A stretch of 64,000 nt of DNA, from positions 62,001 through 126,000 of the forward strand of contig JAAFKA010000006.1 in NCBI GenBank assembly GCA_013299115.1, read 5' to 3'. Source of the stretch: Cytophagales bacterium. Its GTDB lineage: Bacteria > Bacteroidota > Bacteroidia > Cytophagales > Thermoflexibacteraceae. The notes under the pieces were generated by a model, which worked only from the letters and a program-made list of their open reading frames with translations, was not told the origin of the DNA and searched no databases. Both the position numbers and the translations under genes were made by a program. Shown here piece by piece: positions 43,447 through 52,587 of the stretch (the stretch's first letter is position 1; every line of letters starts with the position of its first letter).

Positions 43447-44961
43447 ATGAAAGCCACCAAATTACATATCGAATATTTTAGAGGTTTTGAGGAACTTGAT
43501 ATAAATTTATCAGAGAGCAATGTTACACTGTTTATTGGTGTCAATGGGGCAGGTAAAACAAGTGTGTTGGATTTGATAGCGTATTGTTTATGCAGTGCTT
43601 TTAGTAGGTTTCTTGATTTTGAACACAATGAACAAGAATATAAACATCACAAATATCAAACAGAAAACCATAAAGAAACAGCTATTCATTCAAATATAAA
43701 ATTTCCTTTGTTTGCTATTCGCAAAAAATTAGATTTTAGTTTACAAGGACTTATAACAGACCAGCTATTACAACAAGACAAAAAAGAACAAGATATAAAC
43801 AGAAATTTCATAAATAGAACTAATATAGCAGATAAACATACAGCCAATACTATTGCAGTTAAACTATTTTCAAGTTGGTATTTTGGCTATCATTTTGGCA
43901 TCTCTTTGGTATTAAGTAATTATCATATAGAAGAAGTTAATGCACAAATAGCATTTGGTAACACTTTAATAGAAAACCCCAAAAGTAGTTTTCCCATTTT
44001 TGTTTATTATTGCGAAAACAAACCTAAAAGTAATAATGTAGAAACTCCTAAAAACCCAAATTATAAATTTTCTCAATTATTAGCTTACGATAATATTTTT
44101 ACGAATACCACTACCATTTTTGACGATTTTATAGCTTGGTTTCGTGCCGAAGACGATTTTGAAAAAAATGAAAAAATCAAAACTAAAAACTTAGACTATG
44201 AAAGCCGTAATCTCAAAAGTATTCGCAAAGTTGTCAATGGCTTTTTGAGTGAGTTGTCTGCGGAGAAATTTGAAAACTTGCGTATAGAAACAAAAAGACT
44301 TTCTGATAACATTAGTTTTGAAAAATCTACGATTTCCCACCAAGTAGTGATAGATAAAAATGGTGTAGAATTTCAATTATCCGAACTTTCATCAGGCGAA
44401 AAAATGCTTTTAATGCTGGTGATTGATATTGCAAGACGTTTGATTTTGGCAAATCCAATAGCCGAAGATGTTTTATTGGGCGAGGGAATTATCTTAATAG
44501 ACGAAATAGATTTGCATTTACACCCAACTTGGCAGCGACAAGTTATTCCCGCACTCACAAAAACATTTCCAAACTTACAATTTATCATCAGTACACACAG
44601 TCCTTTTGTGGTGCAGTCTGTAAAAATGTCGGAGGTTGTGATTTTGGATAACGGTAAAGTTCGTCTGGGCGGCAGTCCGCAATTTAAAACAGAGAAAGAA
44701 ATAGACACAGAAAGTAGTTATATGTCTATTGTGAGAGATATTTTTGGCATTCATTCGTTTTTTAGTGCCGAAACAGAACTTTTATTAAATGAATTTAGGG
44801 AATTTCGCAGCCAAATTATGCAAAGTGAACCATACAACAAAGTCAGATTTAGCGAATTGGTACATATTTTAGTTAGCAAAGGCACTGAAATAGAAGCCAT
44901 TGTAAACAGAGAAATAGCCCAAATAGAAAGATTGACAAAGCAAAATTTGGAATTGGTATGA
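43447..44961 (+). CDS. ptuA: Septu ATPase PtuA
   Basis: This 504-residue ATPase has Walker A GVNGAGKT (31-38), a long middle insertion (about 80-300), the signature LSSGEKMLL, Walker B GIILIDEIDLHLHPTWQRQ and H-loop STHSPFVVQS. The next gene, overlapping by ATGA, is an HNH nuclease of the PtuB type, so the two make a Septu antiphage system. PtuA forms a complex with PtuB and, on losing ATP inhibition during infection, licenses DNA cutting. The gene order and lengths match type I Septu without a retron. Confidence 0.88.
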   Translation: MKATKLHIEYFRGFEELDINLSESNVTLFIGVNGAGKTSVLDLIAYCLCSAFSRFLDFEHNEQEYKHHKYQTENHKETAIHSNIKFPLFAIRKKLDFSLQGLITDQLLQQDKKEQDINRNFINRTNIADKHTANTIAVKLFSSWYFGYHFGISLVLSNYHIEEVNAQIAFGNTLIENPKSSFPIFVYYCENKPKSNNVETPKNPNYKFSQLLAYDNIFTNTTTIFDDFIAWFRAEDDFEKNEKIKTKNLDYESRNLKSIRKVVNGFLSELSAEKFENLRIETKRLSDNISFEKSTISHQVVIDKNGVEFQLSELSSGEKMLLMLVIDIARRLILANPIAEDVLLGEGIILIDEIDLHLHPTWQRQVIPALTKTFPNLQFIISTHSPFVVQSVKMSEVVILDNGKVRLGGSPQFKTEKEIDTESSYMSIVRDIFGIHSFFSAETELLLNEFREFRSQIMQSEPYNKVRFSELVHILVSKGTEIEAIVNREIAQIERLTKQNLELV

Positions 44962-45554
44962 GAAAATTTGAAAGAAAAGCAGCCCCCGAATGTTTGCGAG
45001 TAAATGCAAAAAAATATGGTAAAAGGTGGAAAATACGTCATTCAAAAGGGAAAAATTGGAATTGGTACGAATACCAAAATCAACAAAATGAGGTTGTTAT
45101 TTTAGACACCTTGTATCCTTTAACACAAAATCATTGTGCTTTTTGTGATATTCAAAAAGTAATCAAAGGGCAAATCAGACCAACTATTGAGCATTTCTAT
45201 CCAAAGGAAAAATATCATTTCTTAGCTTATCGTTGGAATAATTTATTCTTGTGTTGTGATAGTTGTCAAAGTTATAAATTAGCCAAGTTTAGCAGAAAAT
45301 TGCTAAAACCTGATAGTTTAGCTTACGATTTTGACAAATATTTTATGTTTGATTTTGAAACAGGAGAAATTAAGCCTAATGAAAGTCAATCTTTACACAC
45401 GCAAGCAAGAGCAGCAGAAACCATAAAAATTTATGGGCTAAATAAAGACAGCAGACCACAAGCAAGGTTGAATGAATTGGAATATTATATCATTACTCCT
45501 TTTCCTACTCTTGTTGATTTTTCATATAGAGATTTTATAGAAAGGGCAATGTGA
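44958..45554 (+). CDS. ptuB: Septu HNH nuclease PtuB
   Basis: This 198-residue HNH nuclease has zinc pairs C60-x2-C63 (HCAFCD) and C100-x2-C103 (CCDSCQ), the catalytic E78-H79 in TIEHFYPK, and the Asn pair in WNNLFLCC. It is the DNA-cutting subunit of Septu. Translation is coupled to ptuA (ATGA). The stop is 3 bp before tail copy D, so the Septu pair lies at the outer edge of cassette 3. Confidence 0.87.
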   Translation: MRKFERKAAPECLRVNAKKYGKRWKIRHSKGKNWNWYEYQNQQNEVVILDTLYPLTQNHCAFCDIQKVIKGQIRPTIEHFYPKEKYHFLAYRWNNLFLCCDSCQSYKLAKFSRKLLKPDSLAYDFDKYFMFDFETGEIKPNESQSLHTQARAAETIKIYGLNKDSRPQARLNELEYYIITPFPTLVDFSYRDFIERAM

Positions 45555-45557
45555 TTT

Positions 45558-45606
45558 TATGAATTGATGAATGAGATAAATCCAAAGGGTTTTCCGAGTT
45601 TGTATT
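45558..45606 (+). repeat. E1-gene tail copy D
   Basis: Forty-nine bases match the E1 3' end (34805-34853) with C to T in GAATTG and GAGGTAAAT to GAGATAAAT. The stop codon is lost (TAT followed by TCC), so the remnant frame runs on into the minisatellite. It closes the island; the next gene (GHL10) is an ordinary chromosomal gene on the other strand. Confidence 0.9.
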
Positions 45607-45632
45607 CCTTTGTCCATATCTTTGTACTCCCT

Positions 45633-45761
45633 GTTTTCATTGTTGTCGTTTTCATTGTTGTTGTTTTCATTGTTGTCGTTTTCATTGTTGTCGTTTTCAT
45701 TGTTGTCGTTTTCATTGTTGTCGTTTTCATTGTTGTCGTTTTCATTGTTGTCGTTTTCATT
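45633..45761. repeat. 15-bp minisatellite, about 8.6 units
   Basis: The unit GTTTTCATTGTTGTC is repeated eight times head to tail with one variant base (GTT in unit 2), plus a partial ninth. It lies between tail copy D and the stop of the GHL10 gene. It would read VFIVV or similar hydrophobic repeats on the plus strand and MKTTT on the minus strand, but no start or domain supports a protein. Unit number is likely to vary between strains. Confidence 0.92.
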
Positions 45762-45776
45762 TTGCTGGTTGGCATA

Positions 45777-47429
45777 TTACTCTGCTATTTTCTTCGCCAC
45801 CTCAGCAAACGTGATTAAAAAATCTGCCCAACTGCCGCCGTCTTGGTACTGAATTGTAACTTTTTCGGAAGCAAGACTTTCATTGTGCAGTCGGTCTGCT
45901 GCCGTAATGAGGTAAGTATAAGTGCCATTGGGCAAATTTTTGTCTATAAAAAAGTTGTCTTTTGCCCTGTGAATGGCTACAATTTTTTGCGGGTTGTCAA
46001 TCGTAAGCACCTCGTTTGCCTCAAACCTGTAAATCACATAATAGGCAGGGGGCAAAACCAATGAATTTTTTTTGCTTGTTGTAGTATTCAAACTTTGTAT
46101 ATTTATTTTTTTTGCAATCAACTGATTATCAGGGCTTTGCCAATGTAACAAGACCCCTTGTTTTGCCTGAAAAGCCTGTAAATTTTTTGGTGGTTGTGGC
46201 GGACTGCTTGCTTTCCAATCCATTGTAGGCACTAAGGCGGGGTAAGGATACAAAACTTGTCGCAAACTGTCCTGAAATTTCTCCGTATTGGTCGTAAGGT
46301 ATTTGGAACTGAAAAAAGCACTGCCTTGCAAGTTTTTTTGTTGGCGGTTAAACCGAATTTGGTCGCAAATTTCGCCTTTGCTTGTCCATCGGCTGTCCTC
46401 TTTGCCGTTGAGTTTATAGACTGCATGACCTATGTAGAGATGTTTGCCTGCTGCGTTGGCAGTCCACCAAGTCGTTAGGGTTTTGTAAGGCACTTTTTCA
46501 GATTGAATACTGAAATAATTTTGCGGGGCTATGTAGTCTATCCAACCTTTTTCTAACCACAATTTGGTGTCGGCAAACAAATGGTCGTAAGAAGTCAAGC
46601 CCCCTGTGGTGGCAGAACCTTTGGGGTCTTGGCTTTGGTTTCGCCAAACAGGAAAAGGACTCACGCCAAATTTTACGTAAGCCTTATTTTCTTGTATGAC
46701 TTTGTATATTTTTTCTATCAACAAGTTGATATTATTTCGCCTCCAATCTGCTTTGTTGGCAAAACCTTTGCCGTATTTTTCAAAACTTTTTTGGTCGTTA
46801 AACTCTTGATTAGCAAGTGGATAAGGATAGAAATAATCGTCTAAATGCACGCCATCAATGTCGTACCTTCGCACCACGTCTGCTATAATTTCGGCTATGT
46901 ATTCACGCACTTCGGGAATGGCGGGGTCAAACAGTTTGGTTTTGCCGTAGTCTATAAACCACTCTGGTTTTTTGAAAACAAGGTGCTGAGGATGCAGATT
47001 TTGCAACTTGCTCGTATCTGCCACTGCTCGGTAGGGATTAAACCACGCATGAAATTCCATACCTCTTTTGTGAGTTTCGTCCACCATAAAAGCCAAAGGG
47101 TCGTAATAAGGTTTGGGCAACTGCCCTTGTTTGCCTGTGAGCCACTCCGACCAAAATTCATGCGGACTATAATAAAAAGCATCTGCCGAAGGTCTTATCT
47201 GCACTATCAGGGCATTGAGGTTAGCGGCTGCGTGTTGGTCTGCAAGTCGTTGAAATTCAAGTTGTTGAGCCTCTACTGTTTGGCGATTGGAAGTCGGGAA
47301 ATCCAGATTCATTACCCCAGCCACCCATACACCTCTAAATTCTCTTTTGGGAATTTCTTGGGCAAAAGTTACCGAATATTGGAGGTAGCAAAGAAAAAAT
47401 AGAATTAATTTTTTATAATTGTTGAGCAT
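45777..47429 (-). CDS. GHL10 (DUF187) family glycoside-hydrolase-like protein
   Basis: This protein has a signal peptide and is likely exported (start at 47429, MLNNYKKLILFFLCY... FAQ), giving 550 residues; the frame continues upstream to 47546 without support. The N-terminal part is a GHL10 TIM barrel: EFRGVWVAGVMNLDFP, ALIVQIRPSADAFY, HAWFNPYR and DGVHLDDYFYPYP. A fibronectin-type domain (about 430-550) follows. GHL10 proteins are found at the envelope and act on glycans of the cell wall or of the medium. It is not part of the defence island, since its stop lies beyond the minisatellite. Confidence 0.85.
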   Translation of the reverse strand: MLNNYKKLILFFLCYLQYSVTFAQEIPKREFRGVWVAGVMNLDFPTSNRQTVEAQQLEFQRLADQHAAANLNALIVQIRPSADAFYYSPHEFWSEWLTGKQGQLPKPYYDPLAFMVDETHKRGMEFHAWFNPYRAVADTSKLQNLHPQHLVFKKPEWFIDYGKTKLFDPAIPEVREYIAEIIADVVRRYDIDGVHLDDYFYPYPLANQEFNDQKSFEKYGKGFANKADWRRNNINLLIEKIYKVIQENKAYVKFGVSPFPVWRNQSQDPKGSATTGGLTSYDHLFADTKLWLEKGWIDYIAPQNYFSIQSEKVPYKTLTTWWTANAAGKHLYIGHAVYKLNGKEDSRWTSKGEICDQIRFNRQQKNLQGSAFFSSKYLTTNTEKFQDSLRQVLYPYPALVPTMDWKASSPPQPPKNLQAFQAKQGVLLHWQSPDNQLIAKKINIQSLNTTTSKKNSLVLPPAYYVIYRFEANEVLTIDNPQKIVAIHRAKDNFFIDKNLPNGTYTYLITAADRLHNESLASEKVTIQYQDGGSWADFLITFAEVAKKIAE

Positions 47430-47615
47430 GAGCAAGAAATATGAAATAATAGTTATGAAATTACTTACATTACGCCAATAAATAGAAAGGCAGTAATTGC
47501 CATTACTATTAATAAAAATTATCATGCTTTTGTTTATCACTAACAAAAATAAATAAAAGCAAGAAAAAAATCAAAAAAAGTTTGTAACTTTGCAAGTTGT
47601 TTGCCAAAATTGTAT

Positions 47616-48668
47616 ATGAAACTATCCTCGTTTAAATTTGACCTGCCCGATGATGCCATAGCCCTTCACCCTGTTCCAAACAGAGATGAGTCGAGGCTGA
47701 TGGTTATTCACCGCAAAACCAAACAAATAGAACATCGTTTGTTCAAAGATATTCTCGAATATTTTGACGATGGTGATGTATTTGTGATTAATAACACCAA
47801 AGTTTTTCCTGCAAGGCTCTACGGCAAGAAGGAGAAAACAGGGGCGCAGATAGAGGTCTTTTTATTGAGAGAACTCAATCCTTCGGCTCACCTGTGGGAC
47901 GTGCTGGTCGACCCTGCACGCAAGATAAGAGTAGGTAACAAACTCTACTTTGGCGATGGTGATTTGGTGGCGGAGGTCATAGACAATACGACTTCCAGAG
48001 GACGTACTATTCGTTTTCTTTTCGATGGCAGTGATGAGGATTTTTACCGCACTATCAATGCCTTGGGCGAAACGCCAATTCCTGTGGAGATAAAGCAACG
48101 CCGCGCAGCCGTACCCGAAGACAGAGAGAGGTTTCAAACCATTTTTGCCGAACACGTGGGGGCAGTAGCAGCACCCACCGCAGGGTTGCACTTTACTCAG
48201 CACTTAGTCCGCCGTTTGGAGATTAAAGGAATCAATATCAAGCCCATTACACTGCACGTAGGTTTAGGCACTTTCAGAGATATAGACGTGGAGGACTTGA
48301 CCAAACACAAGATGGACTCCGAAAACTATATGATTAGCGAAGACACTACGCTTGCTGTAAACACAGCCTTAGACGAAAGACGCAGAGTTTGTGCCGTTGG
48401 TACAACTGCCATGCGTGCCTTAGAGTCTTCTGTATCGGCAGGGGGCAGACTAAAACCAATAGAAGGCTGGACAGACAAGTTTATTTTTCCGCCTTACGAT
48501 TACAGAATTTGCAACAGCTTAGTTACCAATTTTCACAAACCGATGTCGAGCTTGCTGATGATGACTTGTGCCTTTGGTGGTTTCGACTTGGTGATGCAAG
48601 CCTATAACTTGGCAGTAAAAGAAAGATACCGTTTCTTTACTTATGGCGATGCGATGTTGATTTTATAA
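47616..48668 (+). CDS. queA: S-adenosylmethionine:tRNA ribosyltransferase-isomerase QueA
   Basis: QueA moves the ribosyl part of S-adenosylmethionine onto preQ1 in tRNA to make epoxyqueuosine, which QueG (2801) then reduces. Motifs include [50 protein letters not shown] and [10 protein letters not shown]. The frame opens at 47601, but MKLSSF at 47616 is the normal start, giving 350 residues. A TAACTTTG -7 box (47585-47592) lies 24 bp before it. It is divergent from the GHL10 gene. Confidence 0.95.
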   Translation: MKLSSFKFDLPDDAIALHPVPNRDESRLMVIHRKTKQIEHRLFKDILEYFDDGDVFVINNTKVFPARLYGKKEKTGAQIEVFLLRELNPSAHLWDVLVDPARKIRVGNKLYFGDGDLVAEVIDNTTSRGRTIRFLFDGSDEDFYRTINALGETPIPVEIKQRRAAVPEDRERFQTIFAEHVGAVAAPTAGLHFTQHLVRRLEIKGINIKPITLHVGLGTFRDIDVEDLTKHKMDSENYMISEDTTLAVNTALDERRRVCAVGTTAMRALESSVSAGGRLKPIEGWTDKFIFPPYDYRICNSLVTNFHKPMSSLLMMTCAFGGFDLVMQAYNLAVKERYRFFTYGDAMLIL

Positions 48669-48683
48669 GAACTAATTAATTCA

Positions 48684-48706
48684 TCCGACATCTCAAAGGT
48701 GTCGGA
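48684..48706. terminator. Hairpin terminator between queA and uspA
   Basis: TCCGACA and TGTCGGA pair around TCTCAAAGG between two convergent genes, so it may serve both strands; T/A runs are weak. Confidence 0.5.
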
Positions 48707-48751
48707 TAAGTACATTCAATTACTTACCTAATTTTTTAGTTTTTTTATTAT

Positions 48752-49546
48752 CTAAACTCCCTCATAAACAATCAAAATGGGTACTTCTGCCACAAAAGCC
48801 ATTTGTTGTGTAAAACTTGTGCGGAATATTTTTTCAAAAAAGTTGCGTTTTCGAGCCACCATTACCAGTAAATCATTATCACTGTGTTGTGCCAGATAAT
48901 ATAGCAGTCCTTCACTTACCGAGTCTGCTACTACAGTTTGGAGAGAAGCAGAAACTTCCTCACCTAACCATTGACGAACTTTGAGCAGTTGCAATTTATC
49001 TACCTCAGTACTTTCTATTTCCTCGCGCATACGTACGGTAAGTATTTGCAAGGATGATTGAAATTGGATAAGCAACTTCCTAAGCCCATTGAAAGTAGTA
49101 AAATGATAATTATTGCGTGTATCTATGGCTAAGGAAACTGCTTGCAAGGTATTGAATTTAGCTTTTTGTGGCACTACCAATACAGGAGTTTGCACTGTGT
49201 CTAATACATTTAACGTGTTGCTACCAATGAAAATTTGCTCTAACATACTTTTGCCTTTCATACCCATAACCACATATTGGTAAGACTGTGAAGTAAGCAA
49301 ATCTTTCAAAACTGTCAAAAAATCTCCTTCCATTGCTTGTAAGACCACTACTACCTCAGCATAATCTTCCGCAAAAGCCTCTTGTAGCAGTTGCATTTTT
49401 TTGTAAATAGCCTCTTTTGCGGTTGTTTCTTCATAAATATGCAAAATAGTAAGCTGTACTTTCATTCTATCTGCAAAAGCAAAGGCATATTGCAAAGCAT
49501 TGAAAGCATTTGAGGAAAAATCAGTAGGAATAAGAATAGATTGCAT
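48752..49546 (-). CDS. Tandem universal stress protein (UspA family)
   Basis: This 264-residue protein has two Usp domains. The first begins MQSILIPTDFSSNAFNALQYA and has a G-x2-G-x9-G-type ATP loop in GMKGKSMLEQIFIGSNTLNVLDTVQTPVLVVP; the second ends FTQQMAFVAEVPILIVYEG. Such tandem Usp proteins bind ATP or act as stress adaptors in the cytoplasm. It stands between queA and a PP2C phosphatase gene on the minus strand. Confidence 0.88.
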   Translation of the reverse strand: MQSILIPTDFSSNAFNALQYAFAFADRMKVQLTILHIYEETTAKEAIYKKMQLLQEAFAEDYAEVVVVLQAMEGDFLTVLKDLLTSQSYQYVVMGMKGKSMLEQIFIGSNTLNVLDTVQTPVLVVPQKAKFNTLQAVSLAIDTRNNYHFTTFNGLRKLLIQFQSSLQILTVRMREEIESTEVDKLQLLKVRQWLGEEVSASLQTVVADSVSEGLLYYLAQHSDNDLLVMVARKRNFFEKIFRTSFTQQMAFVAEVPILIVYEGV

Positions 49547-49641
49547 GAAAAAATAGTTTTAAAGCTAACAAACATAGTATTTTTTTCTTATATTCCAATA
49601 GAGTTTTATTATTCGCAGATTCAACTTTGTAAGTAGCTTAT

Positions 49642-51870
49642 TTATTCCTCTATTTTTATCCCAATCAAACAAACATCATCCGTTTGTTTGTAGTTGCCTT
49701 TCCATTCTGTAAAAATAGTGTCAAAAAGCTGTTTTTGTTCTGCCATTGCTGTATTGGCGTGTGCTACAAAGGTCTTTTTCAGTTTGCCGACCATAAATTT
49801 TCTGTTGTCTGCCCCACCAAATTGGTCTTGAAAACCATCAGAACAGAGGTACAATACACAAGGCGTATTGACAAAGTGCAGAGTTTGTTCAGTTACAGTG
49901 TGTCCCAAAACTTGGGTGGCTTCGGCAAGTAGATTAGGCGTAATTTGCAATTTATTAACCTCTTTTTCTTTGTTGAGTAGGATAGATTGTTTGGTAAAAA
50001 TAACCTGTGAGTTTTGTGTATTTTGCGACTTTTCACTTTTGCGTTTATACAAATTGGTAGCCCCGCCAATAGGCATTTTGTCGGCTTGCAAAACCAATAA
50101 TTCAGGATTTGTTTCTAAGTGATGTACCAAATAGGTAGGATTCATTGCCCCCGCCACGCCAATTCTTACTGTTTGGTTTTGCTTATTTTTGTGAATAGCC
50201 ACAATGGAAATATCCATGCCATCGTTTTGCGAAGTTTCGTCTTGGTGTAGGGCAGCTTGTATGCCTTTGGTCAGGTGATTAAGAATCTGGTCGGGTCTGT
50301 GAATTTCTTGGTCGTGAATTATCTGATTCAGCAAAGAGTCACCAATCATAGACATAAAAGCCCCTGGTACGCCATGCCCTGTGCAGTCAGCTACGGCTAT
50401 GAGCAAGGTCTGTGTTTGCTCTGGCATCACACCTTCAAAAATAGTTGAAACTGTGGAGGAGTAGGGTAGGGTAGAGGCTGTTATGTTTTTTTCGGCAAAC
50501 CAATAAAAATCTCCACTAACGACATCTCTCGGCTTAAACAAAATAAAACTTTCAGGAAAATAATTTTTCAATTCTTGTTCGGGCAACAGCAAGGCAGACT
50601 GAATCCGTTTGGCATATTCTATGCTGTTTTGAATGGCATCATTTTTTTTCCTAATTTCGTCTAAAACTCCTGTAAGTTGTTCGTTTTTGCTCTGAATTTC
50701 CTCTTGTTGCTCTACTAATTGGCGGTGATTTTTCCTACGAACACGTATGTTGCGAAATCCCAACACAAGAAATGCAAGGACAACGACCATAGCAGCAGCT
50801 ACTACGTAGGTAAGATAAGTACGCAATTTTTCCTCACTTTTGAGCAAGGCAATGGCTATATTTTGCTGTTCTTGTTCATATTTAGATTGCAAATCGAGGG
50901 ATTTTCGAGTTCTTTCTTGGCTGAATACGCTGTCTTCGTATAGCATAAACAGTTCTTGGTAGTCAAAGGCTTTTTTTACCTCTTTTTTGCCTTCGTAGGC
51001 TACAAAAAGATTTTTGTAAGCATTTTTCATATACTCAATATTGCCCGATTTTTGGGCAGTAGCCAATGCCTCATTTGCCAACGGAATGGCTATATCATAA
51101 CTCTTATTTTTAAGTTCTATCTGTGCCAACAGATTAAACATATTGGCAACGCCTCTCAAATCATTGGTTTCTTTGAAAAGATTTTTGGCTTGGGAAGCTG
51201 TGGTTTGTGCCTCAGTTAGTTTGCCTTGCAAAAACAAAATATTGGCAACATGACCCAAAGAACTTGCGATATTGCTTTTTTCTTTGATATGTCGCCTAAT
51301 TTCTAAGGCTTTTTGGTGCATTTCCAATGCTTTATCCAACTCTTTTTGATTGGCATAGACTTGAGCAAGGGTGTAGTAGCAATAGCCCAACCCTCGATTG
51401 TCTTGGATTTCTTGAAAAGTATTTACGCCTTTTTTGATATACTCAATAGCCATGGCATAGTTGCCTTGCCTGTTGCTGATGTCGCCAACACTCTGAAAAC
51501 CATACCCTAATTGTTCGAGGCTGTTCAGTTGTTCGGCGTATTTGATAGCCTCAAAAAAATACGACAAGGCTTTGGTATAATCTCCTCTGTTGCGACTTAA
51601 AACCCCTAAATTGGAGTTTATTTTAGAGTAATAGGCTACAAATTTATTTTTTTGGGCTTGTTCCAATGCCAAATTGCCATAGATTTGAGCCGAGTCTATA
51701 TTGGAGTTGCGATAAGCCCAGCACAATTCGGTCAAGATTTTTACTCTGTTGGTATCATTGGCAGCAGCAGCTATACGCACCAAACTATCTATCTTGCTTT
51801 TTTGGGCAAAAGCAAAGGTAGGTAAGAAGAAGGTAGCCAGAATAGCCAGAAAAAAAATAAACCGTTGCAA
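49642..51870 (-). CDS. TPR sensor with membrane anchor and SpoIIE/PP2C phosphatase domain (1)
   Basis: This 742-residue protein is predicted to be exported N-terminally: signal peptide 1-22 (FAFAQ), then about seven TPR units (30-325) in the periplasm, one transmembrane helix (about 345-368) and a coiled coil (about 375-415). A cytoplasmic SpoIIE phosphatase domain (about 425-742) ends the protein, with SGDFYWF, DCTGHGVPGAFMS, NDGMDIS and SDGFQDQFGG. It should turn a periplasmic protein-binding event into dephosphorylation of an unknown cytoplasmic target. A close relative is at 53805. Confidence 0.9.
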   Translation of the reverse strand: MQRFIFFLAILATFFLPTFAFAQKSKIDSLVRIAAAANDTNRVKILTELCWAYRNSNIDSAQIYGNLALEQAQKNKFVAYYSKINSNLGVLSRNRGDYTKALSYFFEAIKYAEQLNSLEQLGYGFQSVGDISNRQGNYAMAIEYIKKGVNTFQEIQDNRGLGYCYYTLAQVYANQKELDKALEMHQKALEIRRHIKEKSNIASSLGHVANILFLQGKLTEAQTTASQAKNLFKETNDLRGVANMFNLLAQIELKNKSYDIAIPLANEALATAQKSGNIEYMKNAYKNLFVAYEGKKEVKKAFDYQELFMLYEDSVFSQERTRKSLDLQSKYEQEQQNIAIALLKSEEKLRTYLTYVVAAAMVVVLAFLVLGFRNIRVRRKNHRQLVEQQEEIQSKNEQLTGVLDEIRKKNDAIQNSIEYAKRIQSALLLPEQELKNYFPESFILFKPRDVVSGDFYWFAEKNITASTLPYSSTVSTIFEGVMPEQTQTLLIAVADCTGHGVPGAFMSMIGDSLLNQIIHDQEIHRPDQILNHLTKGIQAALHQDETSQNDGMDISIVAIHKNKQNQTVRIGVAGAMNPTYLVHHLETNPELLVLQADKMPIGGATNLYKRKSEKSQNTQNSQVIFTKQSILLNKEKEVNKLQITPNLLAEATQVLGHTVTEQTLHFVNTPCVLYLCSDGFQDQFGGADNRKFMVGKLKKTFVAHANTAMAEQKQLFDTIFTEWKGNYKQTDDVCLIGIKIEE

Positions 51871-52220
51871 CGAGATAAAATATGATGTATGAAACTAATT
51901 TGTAGCATAGACTTTAGTCTGTGCTGTTTATTGTTTTGCTACTATTTTAAAAAACAGACTAAAGTCTGGTATACAAATTATACATAAACTCTACCAACTA
52001 CAAAGCAAAGTTAAAGGTATTTTTTTATCAAGCAAGCGAAGTAATATTTCTTTGATAAATGTTTAGACTATGTTTTGAATAACTAACAAAAACTCTATTT
52101 TTGCGACAACAAATAATTTGTGCTACCAAAGCTCTATTAGAACTAACATTTTTCAAAAAATGTTAGTTCTGTGCATTGTTTTGGTAGCAACACCGCAAAT
52201 TTATAGCTAATTTATACACA
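51871..52220. other. Intergenic region between the PP2C gene and gldC
   Basis: This 350-bp divergent spacer contains two hairpins: AGACTTTAGTCTGT (51909) with its complement ACAGACTAAAGTCT (51954), related to the ends of the large element at 52588; and GAACTAACATTTTTC (about 52139) with GAAAAATGTTAGTTC-type complement. Promoters for both genes must lie here, but no clear consensus was found. Confidence 0.5.
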
Positions 52221-52565
52221 ATGCGACAATCACAAATCCGTTTTCACGTTGAATTAGACGATGAAAACCTGCCCGATAAAATCTTTTGGGACGCAACAGA
52301 CGTACAAGCCGAAGGACGAATGGAAACTAAGGCTATCAATGTTTCGGTTTGGGACAACAAAACGAAAGAAACTTTGCGGATAGACCTCTGGACAAAGGAT
52401 ATGCAAATAGACGAGATGAAAAGGTTTTTTGTCGACACCATTGGCGGTATGGCAGAAACTCTCCGCAGTGCCACCAATGACGAATTTATGGCTTCTGAAA
52501 TGGAAAATCTTTGCGAGTTGTTGGTACAGCACCTCAAAAATGAATATGAAAAACAACAAAAATAA
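52221..52565 (+). CDS. gldC: Gliding motility protein GldC
   Basis: This 114-residue protein matches GldC of Flavobacterium-type gliding bacteria: SQIRFHVELDDENLPDKIFWDATD, KAINVSVWDNKTKETLRIDLWTKDM and MKRFFVDTIGGMAETLRSAT. GldC helps stabilise the gliding apparatus and type IX secretion-linked motility in Bacteroidota; it is cytoplasmic and small. No other gld gene is nearby. The large palindromic element follows directly. Confidence 0.93.
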   Translation: MRQSQIRFHVELDDENLPDKIFWDATDVQAEGRMETKAINVSVWDNKTKETLRIDLWTKDMQIDEMKRFFVDTIGGMAETLRSATNDEFMASEMENLCELLVQHLKNEYEKQQK

Positions 52566-52587
52566 TTGAGGATAGTTGTGTAGTTAT

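Noticed and set aside
45633-45761. CRISPR-like array
   Set aside because: The repeat is contiguous with no spacers, the unit is only 15 bp, and no cas gene is near.
45557-45775. A possible protein with repeated MKTTT (minus) or VFIVV (plus)
   Set aside because: The pattern is only the 15-bp minisatellite read in different frames; there is no start with support, no domain and no family. The plus-strand frame starts inside the E1 tail remnant.
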